Shown: positions 8,505 through 16,748 of the stretch, piece after piece
Position numbering within the stretch: the first letter of the stretch is position 1
How the letters are laid out: every line of letters starts with the position of its first letter
NCBI RefSeq assembly: GCF_900115675.1
Contig: NZ_FOXI01000006.1
Span: forward strand, 1-64,000
Direction: 5' to 3'
Source: Halolamina pelagica
GTDB lineage: Archaea; Halobacteriota; Halobacteria; Halobacteriales; Haloferacaceae
Length of the DNA stretch: 64,000 bases
Notes under the pieces: model-generated
What the model was told of the DNA's origin: nothing
Database searches by the model: none
The model's input: only the letters and a program-made list of their open reading frames with translations
Position numbers and translations under genes: made by a program

Positions 8505-8634
8505 CGACTCACCCGCCGGGGTCGCGTGTGTGCTGATCGGTCCATACCCCCGTCTCCGTCTGCAGCCACTTAGCCGTCACCGGTGCTGTGGCTGGTCGGG
8601 TGAAAAATACGGAGAACCGGGCCGGGTGGCCGAC

Positions 8635-9255
8635 TTACGGCGTCGGTTCGGCCTGCCCGTCGGTGTCGGTCGCGTCCGCGTCGCCGTCCTCGTCCATCCC
8701 GCGGAGCGCCTCGACGGCGACCTCGCGGTAGCGGTCGGGGTCGGCGTCGTAGCGGTCCGCGGCCATCCGGGCGTACTCGTTCCCTTCGTCCTCGAAGGCG
8801 GCGACGCGCTCGACCGTGCGTTCGGCGGTCTCGACGACCCAGCGGTCCCGGGTCGCGGCGTCGACGACCGTGATCGACTCGGGGCGGACCGAGACGTTCA
8901 CGTTCCCGTCGTCGGTCTCGTACGTTCGCGGCTTGCCGACGACGGCGACGTAGGCAGGCGGGTCGAGGTCACGCAGCGTGGAGGCGGCCTCGGGCTGGTA
9001 CTGGCCGGCGTAGACGAAGAACGTCCCCGTCGGGTCGACGATGCGACCGCGCCAGTACTCGTTGTCCTCGCCGATGTCCTCCTTCTCGGTCAGGGTGCCC
9101 ACGAAGAACACGCGGTTGGCCTTCTCCCCCGTCGGGAGGAGCTGGTAGGCCGGGGCGCGCTCGTCGTCGGACTCCTTGAACGTGTGGCTGGCGTCGTTGA
9201 ACTCGGACGCGAAGACGCGGCGCGCGACTTCGCGCATGGGGGCGTTTGCGGACAT
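8635..9255 (-). CDS. rpap3: RPA-associated protein Rpap3
   Basis: A 206-residue protein matching COG3390-type RPA-associated proteins, which in haloarchaea are encoded with and bind their cognate single-stranded-DNA-binding protein. An OB-fold-like region VFFVGTLTEKEDIGEDNEYW to VYAGQYQPEA covers about residues 48-90. The C-terminal third is acidic and helical. The ATG follows the TAA stop of rpa3 with no spacer, so both are made from one transcript. In Haloferax the rpa3/rpap3 pair supports DNA repair and viability after damage; here the role is inferred by family and order. Confidence 0.88.
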   Translation of the reverse strand: MSANAPMREVARRVFASEFNDASHTFKESDDERAPAYQLLPTGEKANRVFFVGTLTEKEDIGEDNEYWRGRIVDPTGTFFVYAGQYQPEAASTLRDLDPPAYVAVVGKPRTYETDDGNVNVSVRPESITVVDAATRDRWVVETAERTVERVAAFEDEGNEYARMAADRYDADPDRYREVAVEALRGMDEDGDADATDTDGQAEPTP

Positions 9256-10185
9256 TTAGATCGACCTCGCTTTGATCAGCGCGCTCTCGGGATCGGCCGG
9301 CCCGTCGAGGCGCTCGAACTCGTCGACGAGCACGTAGCGCCCGAAGACGGGGCCGGACACCTCGAAGTAGTGGCCCAGCAGGTCGCCCTGCATCTCCTCG
9401 ACGACGACGGTCGTGTCGAGGGCGTCGGTGGCCATCTGCTTGGCTTCTTCCAGGTCGATCCCGGTCAGTTCCTCGGTGGTCTCCTTGTCGAAGATGACCT
9501 CGTGGACCTCCCGGCCGTCGTCGAGGACGGCCTTGATGCGGAGGTCGAACTCGCCGTCGACCTGCCCGTGCTCCGAACAGCGGCCGTTCTGGAGCACGCG
9601 CGTGCAGTCGTCCTCGGGGCAGCGCTTGATGAGCCCTGAGCCCGACTGCACGTCGACCAGCGCGCCCTCGACGGTGACGGCGTCGTCGCCGACCTCGACC
9701 TCCTCGTCGAGTTCGGTGATCGTGGTCGTCTTGTTGAGTTTGACCGAGAAGCTCCCCTCGTACTCGTCGGTGACGACGTTCGAGAGGGCGTAGCTCGTCC
9801 CCTCATCCAGTTCCGGGAGGTCCGAGGTGTCGAAGGCGACGAACTTCATCGTCCCGCTCTCGTCGCCCAGCAGGCCCACCTGTGCGATGGACTCGTGGCC
9901 GGGCTCCCAGAGGTCGGCGACCTTCACGCGAAGGTCGATCCACTGCTCGTCCTCGTCGATCTCGCCCAGCTGGACGAGTTCGCTGTCGCCGCTGCCGAGC
10001 TCGTCCCGTTCGAGGTCGGCCTCGTCGAGGTACTGGCTCTCGACGCTGCGCCGGGCCTCGTCGAGGGGGACGCGGTACTCCTCCACCAGGGTCTCGAGGC
10101 GCTCCTCGACGTCCTCCTGGGTGATGTCTAGGTGGTCCGAGAACTGTTCGGCGATCGCCGCTGCGTGTGACTCGAGTTCGCTCAT
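9256..10185 (-). CDS. rpa3: Replication factor A (single-stranded DNA-binding protein) RPA3 type
   Basis: A 309-residue archaeal RPA. The N-terminal part (about 1-65) is acidic and helical, an OB fold covers about 70-170 (WIDLRVKVADLWEP to SVKLNKTT), and a zinc finger of the form CPxxxC...CxxH is visible in RCPEDDCTRVLQNGRCSEH. The short length, single clear OB fold and linked rpap gene match haloarchaeal RPA3 rather than RPA1. It would coat single-stranded DNA during replication and repair. The start at ATG 10185 has a GGAGG element about 12 bases upstream and a TTAAATA box further up. Confidence 0.9.
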   Translation of the reverse strand: MSELESHAAAIAEQFSDHLDITQEDVEERLETLVEEYRVPLDEARRSVESQYLDEADLERDELGSGDSELVQLGEIDEDEQWIDLRVKVADLWEPGHESIAQVGLLGDESGTMKFVAFDTSDLPELDEGTSYALSNVVTDEYEGSFSVKLNKTTTITELDEEVEVGDDAVTVEGALVDVQSGSGLIKRCPEDDCTRVLQNGRCSEHGQVDGEFDLRIKAVLDDGREVHEVIFDKETTEELTGIDLEEAKQMATDALDTTVVVEEMQGDLLGHYFEVSGPVFGRYVLVDEFERLDGPADPESALIKARSI

Positions 10186-10243
10186 GGGTTGCCTGCCTCC
10201 GCCTGTGTTTCGTTGGGAGGCGTACGCAGGTTGGTTCCTAACG

Positions 10244-10253
10244 GTATTTAAGA
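10244..10253 (-). promoter_or_regulatory. TATA-like box for the rpa3-rpap3 operon
   Basis: Read on the minus strand this is CTTAAATACC, about 60 bases before the rpa3 start. Transcription from it would leave a leader of about 30 bases containing a Shine-Dalgarno-like GGAGG, so this operon is probably not leaderless. Confidence 0.5.
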
Positions 10254-10350
10254 TTCCGCCACCGTGGCGGAACTGAAACCCAACGCGAGCGATCGCGGCG
10301 TCGACGCGCCGGGGCGACGCCTCTTTGGGCACGGCCCGCCAGATTCCGCC

Positions 10351-10629
10351 ATGGACGAACGCCTCGAACGGTTCATCCGGACCAAACTCCGGAACGCGGG
10401 CAAGCAGTTCGAGGAGGCCCGCGAGGCGTACGAGACGGGCCGTGCACCCGCCGAGTTCGACCTCCCGACCGACGAGGAGGGCCGGGCGAAGATCGTCTGC
10501 CGGCGCCACGCCGACCGCCGCGCCGTCGAGATCGACGCCGAGGGGCGACCGGCCTGCTTCGACGCCGACCACCCGGACTGCCGGGGCTGTGCCGAGGACG
10601 TGCGCGAGGGCGTCGTCGAGACGTGGTGA
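10351..10629 (+). CDS. Small haloarchaeal protein with Cys/His-rich C-terminal half
   Basis: A 92-residue acidic protein. The first half is an amphipathic helix pair (RLERFIRTKLRNAGKQFEEA), the second half carries CRRH, ACFDADHPDCRGC, which could bind a zinc ion. No named domain is recognised with certainty. The ATG at 10351 is chosen over a GTG at 10264 in the same frame because the extension is compositionally unlike the rest and lies in the promoter region shared with rpa3. It is divergent from rpa3. Confidence 0.65.
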   Translation: MDERLERFIRTKLRNAGKQFEEAREAYETGRAPAEFDLPTDEEGRAKIVCRRHADRRAVEIDAEGRPACFDADHPDCRGCAEDVREGVVETW

Positions 10630-10698
10630 TCCCCGGGATCCACGGCGGACGCCGCGACGGCCGCAACGCTTTCGGCGGATAGTCGACGGGGTTTGGGT

Positions 10699-12036
10699 AT
10701 GAGCGGCGAGTTCGGGCTGACCGAGGCGGTCTCGATCGCGCTCGGCGGGATGATCGGCGGCGGGATCTACGCGGTGCTGGGCGTCGTCGCCCAGATCTCG
10801 ATGTACGCCACCTGGTTCGGCTTCGTCGCCGCGGGCATGGTGGCGATCTGTGCGGGCTACTCCTACGCCGTGCTCAACCGCGTCGGCGACCAGCGCGGCG
10901 GCTCGGTCTCGTTCGTCCAGGAGTTCGTGGGTAACTCGACGCTCGCGGGGATGGTCGGCTGGTCGCTGCTGTTCGGCTACGTCGGCTCGATCGCGATGTA
11001 CGCGTTCGCGTTCGCGGAGTTCGCGTTGGGGTTCGAGGGCGTTCCTGACGGCGTGGGTGGCGTCCCGCTCCGCCCCGTCGTCTCGGTGCTGGCGGTCGCG
11101 CTGTTCGTCGGGCTGAACGTCGCCGGCGCGCAGACGACCGGCGCCGCGGAGAACGTCCTCGTCGCCGCGAAGGTGGGGATCCTGGTCGCCTTCGGCGTCT
11201 GGGGGCTGGCGTACCTCGGCCCGGTGTCGGCCCAGTCGGTGCAGTTCGGGGTCGGCCAGCTCACCGGCGTCACGCCCGTCGTCGCCGCCGCGATCTCCTT
11301 CGTCGCGTTCCAGGGCTGGCAGCTGCTGTTCTACGACCAGGAGCGCATCGAGAACCCGACGGGGACCATCCGGCAGGCGGTCTACATCTCCATCCCCGTC
11401 GCGGTGGGTATCTACGTGCTGGTCGCGCTCGTCACGACCAACCTCGCGCCCGAGGCGATCCAGCAGCGCCCGCACGTCGCGCTCGCGGACGCGGCGTCGG
11501 CGATGCTGGGCTACTTCGGCCTCGGCTCGCTGGGCTTCCTGGTCGTCTCGGTTTCGGCGCTGTTCTCGACGGGGAGCGCCATCAACGCGACGCTGTTCTC
11601 CGCGGGCCACTTCGCGAAGAAACTCGTCTCGGGCGACCTGCTGCCCGACCAGATCGCGGACGCCGACGCCGACGGCGTTCCGACCAAAGCCGTGCTCGTT
11701 CTCGGCGGGATGACCGCCGCGTTCACCGCCTGGGGCAGCCTCGGGGCCATCACCTCCTTCGCGTCGCTCTCGTTCATCGTCGTCTTCGGCGCGACGAGCC
11801 TGCTCGCGTTCCGCGAGCGGGACCGGGAGGCGATCAACCCCCTGCCGCCGCTGGTCGGCGTCGTCGGCGGGTTCGCGTTCGCCCCCGTGATGCTGTGGAA
11901 CCTCTACGACCGCGAGCCCGAGACGTTCTGGATGGTGCTCGTCATCGGCGCGTTCGTCGTGAGCGCCGAACTGCTCTACTTCGAACGGGGAACGCTCGAT
12001 ACCCACGTACCCGACGGCGTCGAGGGGCTGCGCTAA
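10699..12036 (+). CDS. APC-superfamily amino-acid permease
   Basis: A 445-residue polytopic membrane transporter with about 12 hydrophobic segments. The first segment contains GGMIGGGIYAVLG, the glycine-rich motif by which APC transporters hold the backbone of an amino acid. It would import amino acids or related amines coupled to ions. The central loop FYDQERIENPTGTIRQAV is typical of the APC family. No C-terminal UspA domain, which some haloarchaeal permeases carry, is present. ATG 10699 is preferred over TTG 10693. The gene is alone; substrate not predictable. Confidence 0.85.
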   Translation: MSGEFGLTEAVSIALGGMIGGGIYAVLGVVAQISMYATWFGFVAAGMVAICAGYSYAVLNRVGDQRGGSVSFVQEFVGNSTLAGMVGWSLLFGYVGSIAMYAFAFAEFALGFEGVPDGVGGVPLRPVVSVLAVALFVGLNVAGAQTTGAAENVLVAAKVGILVAFGVWGLAYLGPVSAQSVQFGVGQLTGVTPVVAAAISFVAFQGWQLLFYDQERIENPTGTIRQAVYISIPVAVGIYVLVALVTTNLAPEAIQQRPHVALADAASAMLGYFGLGSLGFLVVSVSALFSTGSAINATLFSAGHFAKKLVSGDLLPDQIADADADGVPTKAVLVLGGMTAAFTAWGSLGAITSFASLSFIVVFGATSLLAFRERDREAINPLPPLVGVVGGFAFAPVMLWNLYDREPETFWMVLVIGAFVVSAELLYFERGTLDTHVPDGVEGLR

Positions 12037-12090
12037 CTGGCCGCCGACCGGAGCCACCGGGTTGAACACGCTCGCCGCCGACCTCCACCT

Positions 12091-13116
12091 ATGCACGTCG
12101 TCGCGCTCGTCCTCGCGGGCGGCATCGGCTCGCGACTCTACCCGGCCAGCAGGTCCGATCGCCCCAAGCAGTTCCTCCCGATCAGTGGTGACCGCTCGCT
12201 GCTCAGTCAGACAGTCGAGCGCGCCGGCTTCGCCGACGAGACGATCGTCGCCACCCGGCCGCGCTTCGCCGACGAGATCGGCGACCACGCGCCCGACGCC
12301 GACGTACTGGTCGAGCCGGACGGAAAAGACACCGGCCCGGCGCTGACCTACGCGACCCACCGGATCCGGGAGGAGTACGGGGACGCCGACGAACAGCTCG
12401 TGATCGTCGCGCTCCCGAGCGATCACCGCGTCGACGACGACGCGGCGTTCCAGGGGACGATGACCGCGGGCGCCCGCGTCGCCGCCGAGACCGGCCGGCT
12501 CGTCACCTTCGGCGTCACGCCCGACCGGCCCGAGACCGGCTACGGCTACGTCGAACCCGGCGCCGCCCGGGAAACGGGTGGCGTCGGGTTTCACGAGGTC
12601 GCGAAGTTCCACGAGAAACCGGACGCCGAAACCGCCCGGGCGTACGTCGACGCTGGCTACCGCTGGAACAGCGGCATGTTCGCGTGGACGCCCGCGAGCT
12701 TCCTCGACGCCGCGGCCGACTCGCCGCTCGTGCCGCTGGTCGACGCGCTGGCGGCCGGCGACCCCGACGCGGGGTTCGAGGCAGTCGAACCGGTCTCCGT
12801 CGACTACGCGGTGTTCGAGGGCGCCGAGAACGTCGCCGTCGTCGACGCCGACTTCGCGTGGGACGACCTGGGGTCGTGGGACGCACTCGACCGCGTGCTG
12901 GCGCCGGACGACGACGGCAACGTCGCGCTCGGCGAGTACACCGCCGTCGACGCCGCCGACAACGTGGTCGCGAGCGACGACAAACACGTCTCGCTGGTCG
13001 GCGTCTCGGGGTTGGCGGTCGTCGTCTACGACGACCGCGTGCTGGTGGTGCCAAAAGAGGACGCCCAGCGCGTGCGAGAACTGGTCTCCGTGCTGGCCGA
13101 TCGCGGCGCGTTCTGA
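12091..13116 (+). CDS. Mannose-1-phosphate guanylyltransferase-like sugar-nucleotide pyrophosphorylase
   Basis: A 341-residue nucleotidyltransferase. The N-terminal signature LVLAGGIGSRLYP...RPKQFLPI is that of GDP-mannose pyrophosphorylases (GGxGxRLxPxxxxxxPKQF). A central segment ETGYGYVEPG and KFHEKPDAETA follow in the expected order, with WNSGMFAW and WDDLGSWDAL near the sugar-binding site. It would make GDP-mannose (or a related GDP-sugar) from GTP and the sugar-1-phosphate for protein or lipid glycosylation. The shorter length compared with bacterial ManC reflects absence of the isomerase domain. The glycosylation genes at 141 and 34694 may use its products. Confidence 0.85.
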   Translation: MHVVALVLAGGIGSRLYPASRSDRPKQFLPISGDRSLLSQTVERAGFADETIVATRPRFADEIGDHAPDADVLVEPDGKDTGPALTYATHRIREEYGDADEQLVIVALPSDHRVDDDAAFQGTMTAGARVAAETGRLVTFGVTPDRPETGYGYVEPGAARETGGVGFHEVAKFHEKPDAETARAYVDAGYRWNSGMFAWTPASFLDAAADSPLVPLVDALAAGDPDAGFEAVEPVSVDYAVFEGAENVAVVDADFAWDDLGSWDALDRVLAPDDDGNVALGEYTAVDAADNVVASDDKHVSLVGVSGLAVVVYDDRVLVVPKEDAQRVRELVSVLADRGAF

Positions 13117-13125
13117 CGGCCGTCG

Positions 13126-13698
13126 CTACTCCTCGTGGGTCCGGCGCACCCGGACCTGGCCGTCGCTGGTGACGCCGACGAGCAGTTCGGCGCGCACCTC
13201 CCGGCCGTGGATCGCGTCGCCGGCGGCGTCGCTGACGATCTTCATCAGTTCGGGCGCCGCGTAGCCCACCTTCACACCCGCCTCGTCGCAGGCGTCGTAC
13301 ACCAGTTCGGGCACGTCGTAGAGGTCGGTGCCGTTCTCGACGCGGACCCGAACCGGCGCCGAGAGCGCCTCCGCGAAGGAGACCGTCTCCCGGGCCTTCT
13401 GGACGTTCTCGCGGGCGCTGGCCTCGACGCTCGAGACGTTCGCCCGCGAGGTCCCGAGGCGGTCGGCGATCACCGACTGGCGCAGGCCGTGCTCCCGGAG
13501 CGCGAGCACCTCCGCCTGCCGGCGCGTGAGCACGTTGCTGTCGGCGTCGAACCCCGACTGTGCGAGCAGTTCGTCGGCGTCGACGGAGCCGTCGGACGCG
13601 GGCTGGGTGTCGGACCCGTCCCGACCGGGGGAGTCGTTCGACTCCCCGCCGCCGGCTGGCGGATTTTCCCGCGAGTTCTCGGCGTCGCCGTCGGTCAT
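13126..13698 (-). CDS. Tfx-family DNA-binding transcriptional regulator
   Basis: A 190-residue regulator. After a disordered acidic N-terminus of about 55 residues, the helix-turn-helix LTRRQAEVLALREHGLRQSVIADRLGTSRANVSSVE is clear and matches the archaeal Tfx family. The C-terminal part (about 110-185) with TDLYDVPELVYDACDEAGVK is the conserved Tfx ligand/dimer region. In methanogens Tfx binds near the molybdenum formylmethanofuran dehydrogenase operon; its target here is unknown. The gene is convergent with the guanylyltransferase, nine bases apart. Confidence 0.85.
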   Translation of the reverse strand: MTDGDAENSRENPPAGGGESNDSPGRDGSDTQPASDGSVDADELLAQSGFDADSNVLTRRQAEVLALREHGLRQSVIADRLGTSRANVSSVEASARENVQKARETVSFAEALSAPVRVRVENGTDLYDVPELVYDACDEAGVKVGYAAPELMKIVSDAAGDAIHGREVRAELLVGVTSDGQVRVRRTHEE

Positions 13699-13746
13699 GG
13701 AGGGGACTGGGCGCCGGCGGCAGAAAAACCTACAGTTCGTGGCGGG

Positions 13747-13989
13747 TTACTCCGTCCACCGGACCTCGTACTCGAGCTCGTACCGCTGCTCGCCGGTCTC
13801 GGAGTCGGTGAGCCGTTCGAGTTCGACCTCGAACTGCGACGACTCCGGGACGGTGACCTCCCGCGTATCGGTCCCGCTCTCGAGCGTGACGGTTCCGCTC
13901 TCGATCTGTTCGGCCGCGGCGACGAGGGCGTCGGCGATCTCCGCGCGCGAACGCGATTCCTCAGACTTGAACAATTGTTCTTCAGGCAT
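13747..13989 (-). CDS. Amphi-Trp domain protein
   Basis: An 80-residue protein of the amphi-Trp domain family (small proteins with the N-terminal pattern LFKSEESRSRAEIADAL and a C-terminal strand ending near a Trp, here YEVRWTE). The function of the family is unknown. The start ATG 13989 precedes the conserved motif; upstream bases contain CAATTGTTC-like AT-rich DNA. It is probably a separate transcript from the Tfx gene 48 bases downstream in the same direction. Confidence 0.75.
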   Translation of the reverse strand: MPEEQLFKSEESRSRAEIADALVAAAEQIESGTVTLESGTDTREVTVPESSQFEVELERLTDSETGEQRYELEYEVRWTE

Positions 13990-14042
13990 CACGAATGCGT
14001 TCCCCGCCGGTTCGCAAGAAGGTTGCCCCAGTCGGGACCGTC

Positions 14043-14522
14043 TCAGGCGCCGTCGCCGCCCCAGAAGTTGTCTCGGGAGCCGAGTCGCTCGCGGTCGGTG
14101 CGGTTGGGGCGGCCGTCCTCGTCGTCGGGCTCGACGCCCTCCTCGTCCGGCCCGTCGCCCTCGCCGCTCTCCCCTTCCTCCTCCTCGAGGGGCATCTTCT
14201 CGATGACTTTCTTCGCCTTGGCGTGGCTGGACTTCACCCGGTCGATGCGGACCAGGGCCCGACACTCCGGCAGCAGGCCGTCGATGAGGACGATGAACCC
14301 GTCCTCGGTCCGCCCGACGCCGGCACCGCTCTCGTGGATGTCCGTCACGTCGACGACGATCTCCTCGCCCGGCTTCACCGGCTGCTCTTTGAGCTCGTCG
14401 ATGGGCATGTCGTAATGGTTGCACCACTCGGCACCCCCTCTGTCGCCGTAGTGCTGACAGCCCATGCCCTCGATTCGCTCGGAGAAGCTGGGGCAGTCGT
14501 CGGCTAACGGACAGTTCGGCAT
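14043..14522 (-). CDS. TRAM-domain protein with N-terminal Cys cluster
   Basis: A 159-residue protein. The N-terminus MPNCPLADDCPSF, GCQHYG and EWCNHY provides a likely zinc- or cluster-binding Cys/His group. Residues about 50-110 (KPGEEIVVDVTDIHESGAGV, GFIVLIDGLLPE, VRIDRVKSSHAKAKKV) form a TRAM beta-barrel, an RNA-binding fold found in tRNA-modifying enzymes and in archaeal RNA chaperones. The tail is acidic and disordered. It may be an RNA chaperone or a ribosome-associated factor; no catalytic domain is attached. Confidence 0.8.
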   Translation of the reverse strand: MPNCPLADDCPSFSERIEGMGCQHYGDRGGAEWCNHYDMPIDELKEQPVKPGEEIVVDVTDIHESGAGVGRTEDGFIVLIDGLLPECRALVRIDRVKSSHAKAKKVIEKMPLEEEEGESGEGDGPDEEGVEPDDEDGRPNRTDRERLGSRDNFWGGDGA

Positions 14523-14571
14523 ACAGAGACGTAGTGAGGCGACGGTCTAAACGTTCCCGGTTCGCGAGGGC

Positions 14572-14913
14572 TCAGATGAACTCCCGCACCTCGGAGTACC
14601 ACATGTCGTGGTGGTCGACGGCCCCAACGCGCTCGGCGATCGCAACCGCGAGCACGTGCCAACAGCGCTCGCCCGCCTCGCTGTCGATGTTGTACGCCGA
14701 GTCCGCGCAGGTACAGCCGTCGTCCTCGATCACGTACTCGTCCTCGTGGCCGACGACGACGGTGAAGTCGCGGTACTCCTTCACCCGCCCCTCCGAGACC
14801 GCCTCGATGGCGCGGGAGCCGCGGTCGCCGTGGGCGTCGAGGATGGCGCCGGCTATCTCGGGGGTGAGCTCACCCGCCTCGGCGAGCCGGTCGCGCCAGT
14901 CCTCGTCGGGCAC
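14572..14913 (-). CDS. SWIM-type zinc-finger protein
   Basis: A 113-residue protein whose C-terminal half shows the SWIM pattern CxCx(n)CxH: DGCTCADSAYNID followed by ERCWHVLAVAIAE. SWIM fingers bind DNA or proteins. The first ~50 residues are helical and acidic. The start is a GTG at 14913. It reads divergently from the MATE gene and toward the TRAM gene, with a 49-base gap, so the two may share a transcript. Confidence 0.75.
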   Translation of the reverse strand: MPDEDWRDRLAEAGELTPEIAGAILDAHGDRGSRAIEAVSEGRVKEYRDFTVVVGHEDEYVIEDDGCTCADSAYNIDSEAGERCWHVLAVAIAERVGAVDHHDMWYSEVREFI

Positions 14914-15034
14914 GGACGGGGTTCAGGGGGCACGGGGCAAAACGCCACCGACTGTGGGGCCCGATCCGGCGAGCCCCGGCGGCTGGCTAGCCGCTTCCGT
15001 CAGCGTCAAGCCTCGGCCACGAAAGCCACGATCC

Positions 15035-16435
15035 ATGGACTGGCCCCGCGTCCGCGCGGTCTGGAAGCGGGTCATCTCGCTGGCGTGGCCGGTGATGGCC
15101 GAACAGACGTTCCGGACGCTGATGCGGACCGTCGACATCGTCGTCACCGCGACGTTCAACCCCGCGAGCGTCGTCGCCATCGGCCTCGCGGACCTCTACG
15201 CCCGGCTGCCGCTGCGGATCGGGCTCGGCCTCGGCGGCGGCACCATCGCGCTCTCCTCGCAGGACAGCGGCGCGGCCGCCGACGCCAACCGCGACGAGGC
15301 GATCACGCAGGGGATCCTGCTCGGCGCGCTGCTCGGCGTCCCGTTCATACTGCTCGGGTTCTTCCTGAGCGAGCCGGCGATCCGGGTGTTCGGCACGGGG
15401 CAGAACGTCGAGAACCTCGACCGCGTGGTGACGCTGGGGTCGACGTACCTCGCGATCATCTTCGCCACCGCGCCGGCCCGGCACGTCGCGCTGATCGCCG
15501 CCCGCGCGCTGCAGGGGACCGGCGACACCCGGACGCCGATGTACGTCAACGTCGTCGCCAACGGGATGAACATCACCGGGAGCCTCGCGTTCGGGCTGGG
15601 GTTCGCGCCGCTGGGCATCCCGCGACTCAAGATCGTCGGCGTCGGGCTCGCCACCGCGGCCGCGAACGTGTTCACCGCGTCGATGCTCTGTCTCGCCATC
15701 GCGACCGACTGGTCCGAGGCCGACTTCGCGTGGCCGGAGGACTGGATCATCGCCAAACAGCTGATCGTCGTCAGCACGCCCAAGATCGCCGAGGGGTTCG
15801 CCTCGACGGCCGCGGAGTTCCCGTTCAACGCCATCCTGCTCGGCTTCGGCCAGCCGGTCAACGCCGGCTTCCAGATCGGCCGCCGGATGTACCAGCAGGT
15901 GACCGGACCGCTCTCGCGCGGGTACAACGTCGCCGCCAGCGTCGTCGTCGGCCAGCGACTCGGCGAGGGCGACGCCGACGGCGCGCGCTTCGAGGGCTGG
16001 GCCGTCGCCGCGCTCGGCCTGCTGACGGTCGGCGGCGTCGGCGTCGGTCTCGTCTTCACCGCCGACACGTTCGTCTCGTTGTTCACCAGCAACCCCGGGA
16101 CCGTGGGCTACGCCGTCGCGTTCGCGCAGGTGTACGGCATCTGCGGCGCCGCACTCGTGGTGTTCTCGGTGCTCTCGGGCGGACTCCAGGGCGCGAGCGA
16201 GACGCGAATCCCCCTCGTGGCCCGCACCAGCGGCGTGTTCGGCCTCCAGTTGGGGCTGACTTTCCTGTTGGGGGTCGTCTTGGGCTGGGGCGCACTCGGC
16301 GCCTACGTCGGGATCGGCGCCACGTACGTGTGGATGGCGCTGGTCGTCGCCACCGGGTTCCACTTCACGGACTGGGCCGACCGCGCCGCCGAGATGATGG
16401 AGGAGCGTGGCTCCGACGTGTCGGTCTACGGGTGA
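15035..16435 (+). CDS. MATE-family multidrug/toxic-compound efflux transporter
   Basis: A 466-residue membrane protein with about 12 hydrophobic segments in two related halves. ISLAWPVMAEQTFRTLMRTVD opens the first half and ARALQGTGDTRTPMYVNV is the loop typical of MATE proteins; the matching loop in the second half is LSGGLQGASETRIPLVART. It would export organic cations or other compounds in exchange for Na+ or H+. ATG 15035 starts a short basic cytosolic segment before the first membrane helix. No regulator is adjacent. Confidence 0.9.
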   Translation: MDWPRVRAVWKRVISLAWPVMAEQTFRTLMRTVDIVVTATFNPASVVAIGLADLYARLPLRIGLGLGGGTIALSSQDSGAAADANRDEAITQGILLGALLGVPFILLGFFLSEPAIRVFGTGQNVENLDRVVTLGSTYLAIIFATAPARHVALIAARALQGTGDTRTPMYVNVVANGMNITGSLAFGLGFAPLGIPRLKIVGVGLATAAANVFTASMLCLAIATDWSEADFAWPEDWIIAKQLIVVSTPKIAEGFASTAAEFPFNAILLGFGQPVNAGFQIGRRMYQQVTGPLSRGYNVAASVVVGQRLGEGDADGARFEGWAVAALGLLTVGGVGVGLVFTADTFVSLFTSNPGTVGYAVAFAQVYGICGAALVVFSVLSGGLQGASETRIPLVARTSGVFGLQLGLTFLLGVVLGWGALGAYVGIGATYVWMALVVATGFHFTDWADRAAEMMEERGSDVSVYG

Positions 16436-16483
16436 GAAACGGCAGGCTACGTCACCGCTCGCGGGGCCGGGCGAGCGTGGGCC

Positions 16484-16615
16484 TCAGTAGAGGTACTCGT
16501 CCTCGAGCGCCTTGTACGCCGTCGCGGCCTCGACCTCCTCGTCCTCGGTCTCGAACCACGAGAGCACGCGCTCGAAGCCGGTCTTGCGTCGCAGGTCTTC
16601 GGCACTAATGGCCAT
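16484..16615 (-). CDS. Small acidic protein divergent from mcm (43 residues)
   Basis: A 43-residue protein beginning MAISAEDLRRKTGFERVL and ending in an acidic helix with Tyr-Leu-Tyr. I do not know a function. Support comes from a good promoter (GCTTTATCTC on the minus strand about 28 bases before the start) and an acidic composition typical of real haloarchaeal proteins. It is transcribed divergently from mcm. Confidence 0.55.
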   Translation of the reverse strand: MAISAEDLRRKTGFERVLSWFETEDEEVEAATAYKALEDEYLY

Positions 16616-16641
16616 GACAAGCACACACACGCAGTCGGGAG

Positions 16642-16648
16642 AGATAAA
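16642..16648 (-). promoter_or_regulatory. TATA-like box of the small gene divergent from mcm
   Basis: Minus-strand TTTATCT lies 27-33 bases before the start at 16615, leaderless spacing. Confidence 0.5.
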
Positions 16649-16709
16649 GCTTTCTCCGGAACCCAAACGTTCAAGCGTGGTGACTGGTTCGGCCCCAGGG
16701 TTGTGGAGC

Positions 16710-16722
16710 CGATAACCCTTAA
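16710..16722 (+). promoter_or_regulatory. TATA-like region of mcm
   Basis: AT-rich CGATAACCCTTAA-type sequence lies 27-39 bases before the mcm ATG at 16749. The 133 bases between the divergent small gene and mcm hold both promoters. Confidence 0.45.
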
Positions 16723-16748
16723 CCGATGAGGGAGATAGGGAAGGTAAG

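Noticed and set aside
9256-12987. Very long open frame on the minus strand through the amino-acid permease
   Set aside because: Only the first 309 codons belong to rpa3; the rest is low-complexity Arg/Asp/Gly/Val sequence antisense to real genes, typical of high-G+C DNA without stop codons.
14608-16608. 666-codon open frame overlapping the MATE gene
   Set aside because: Arg-rich, no family features, and the MATE frame is clearly real.
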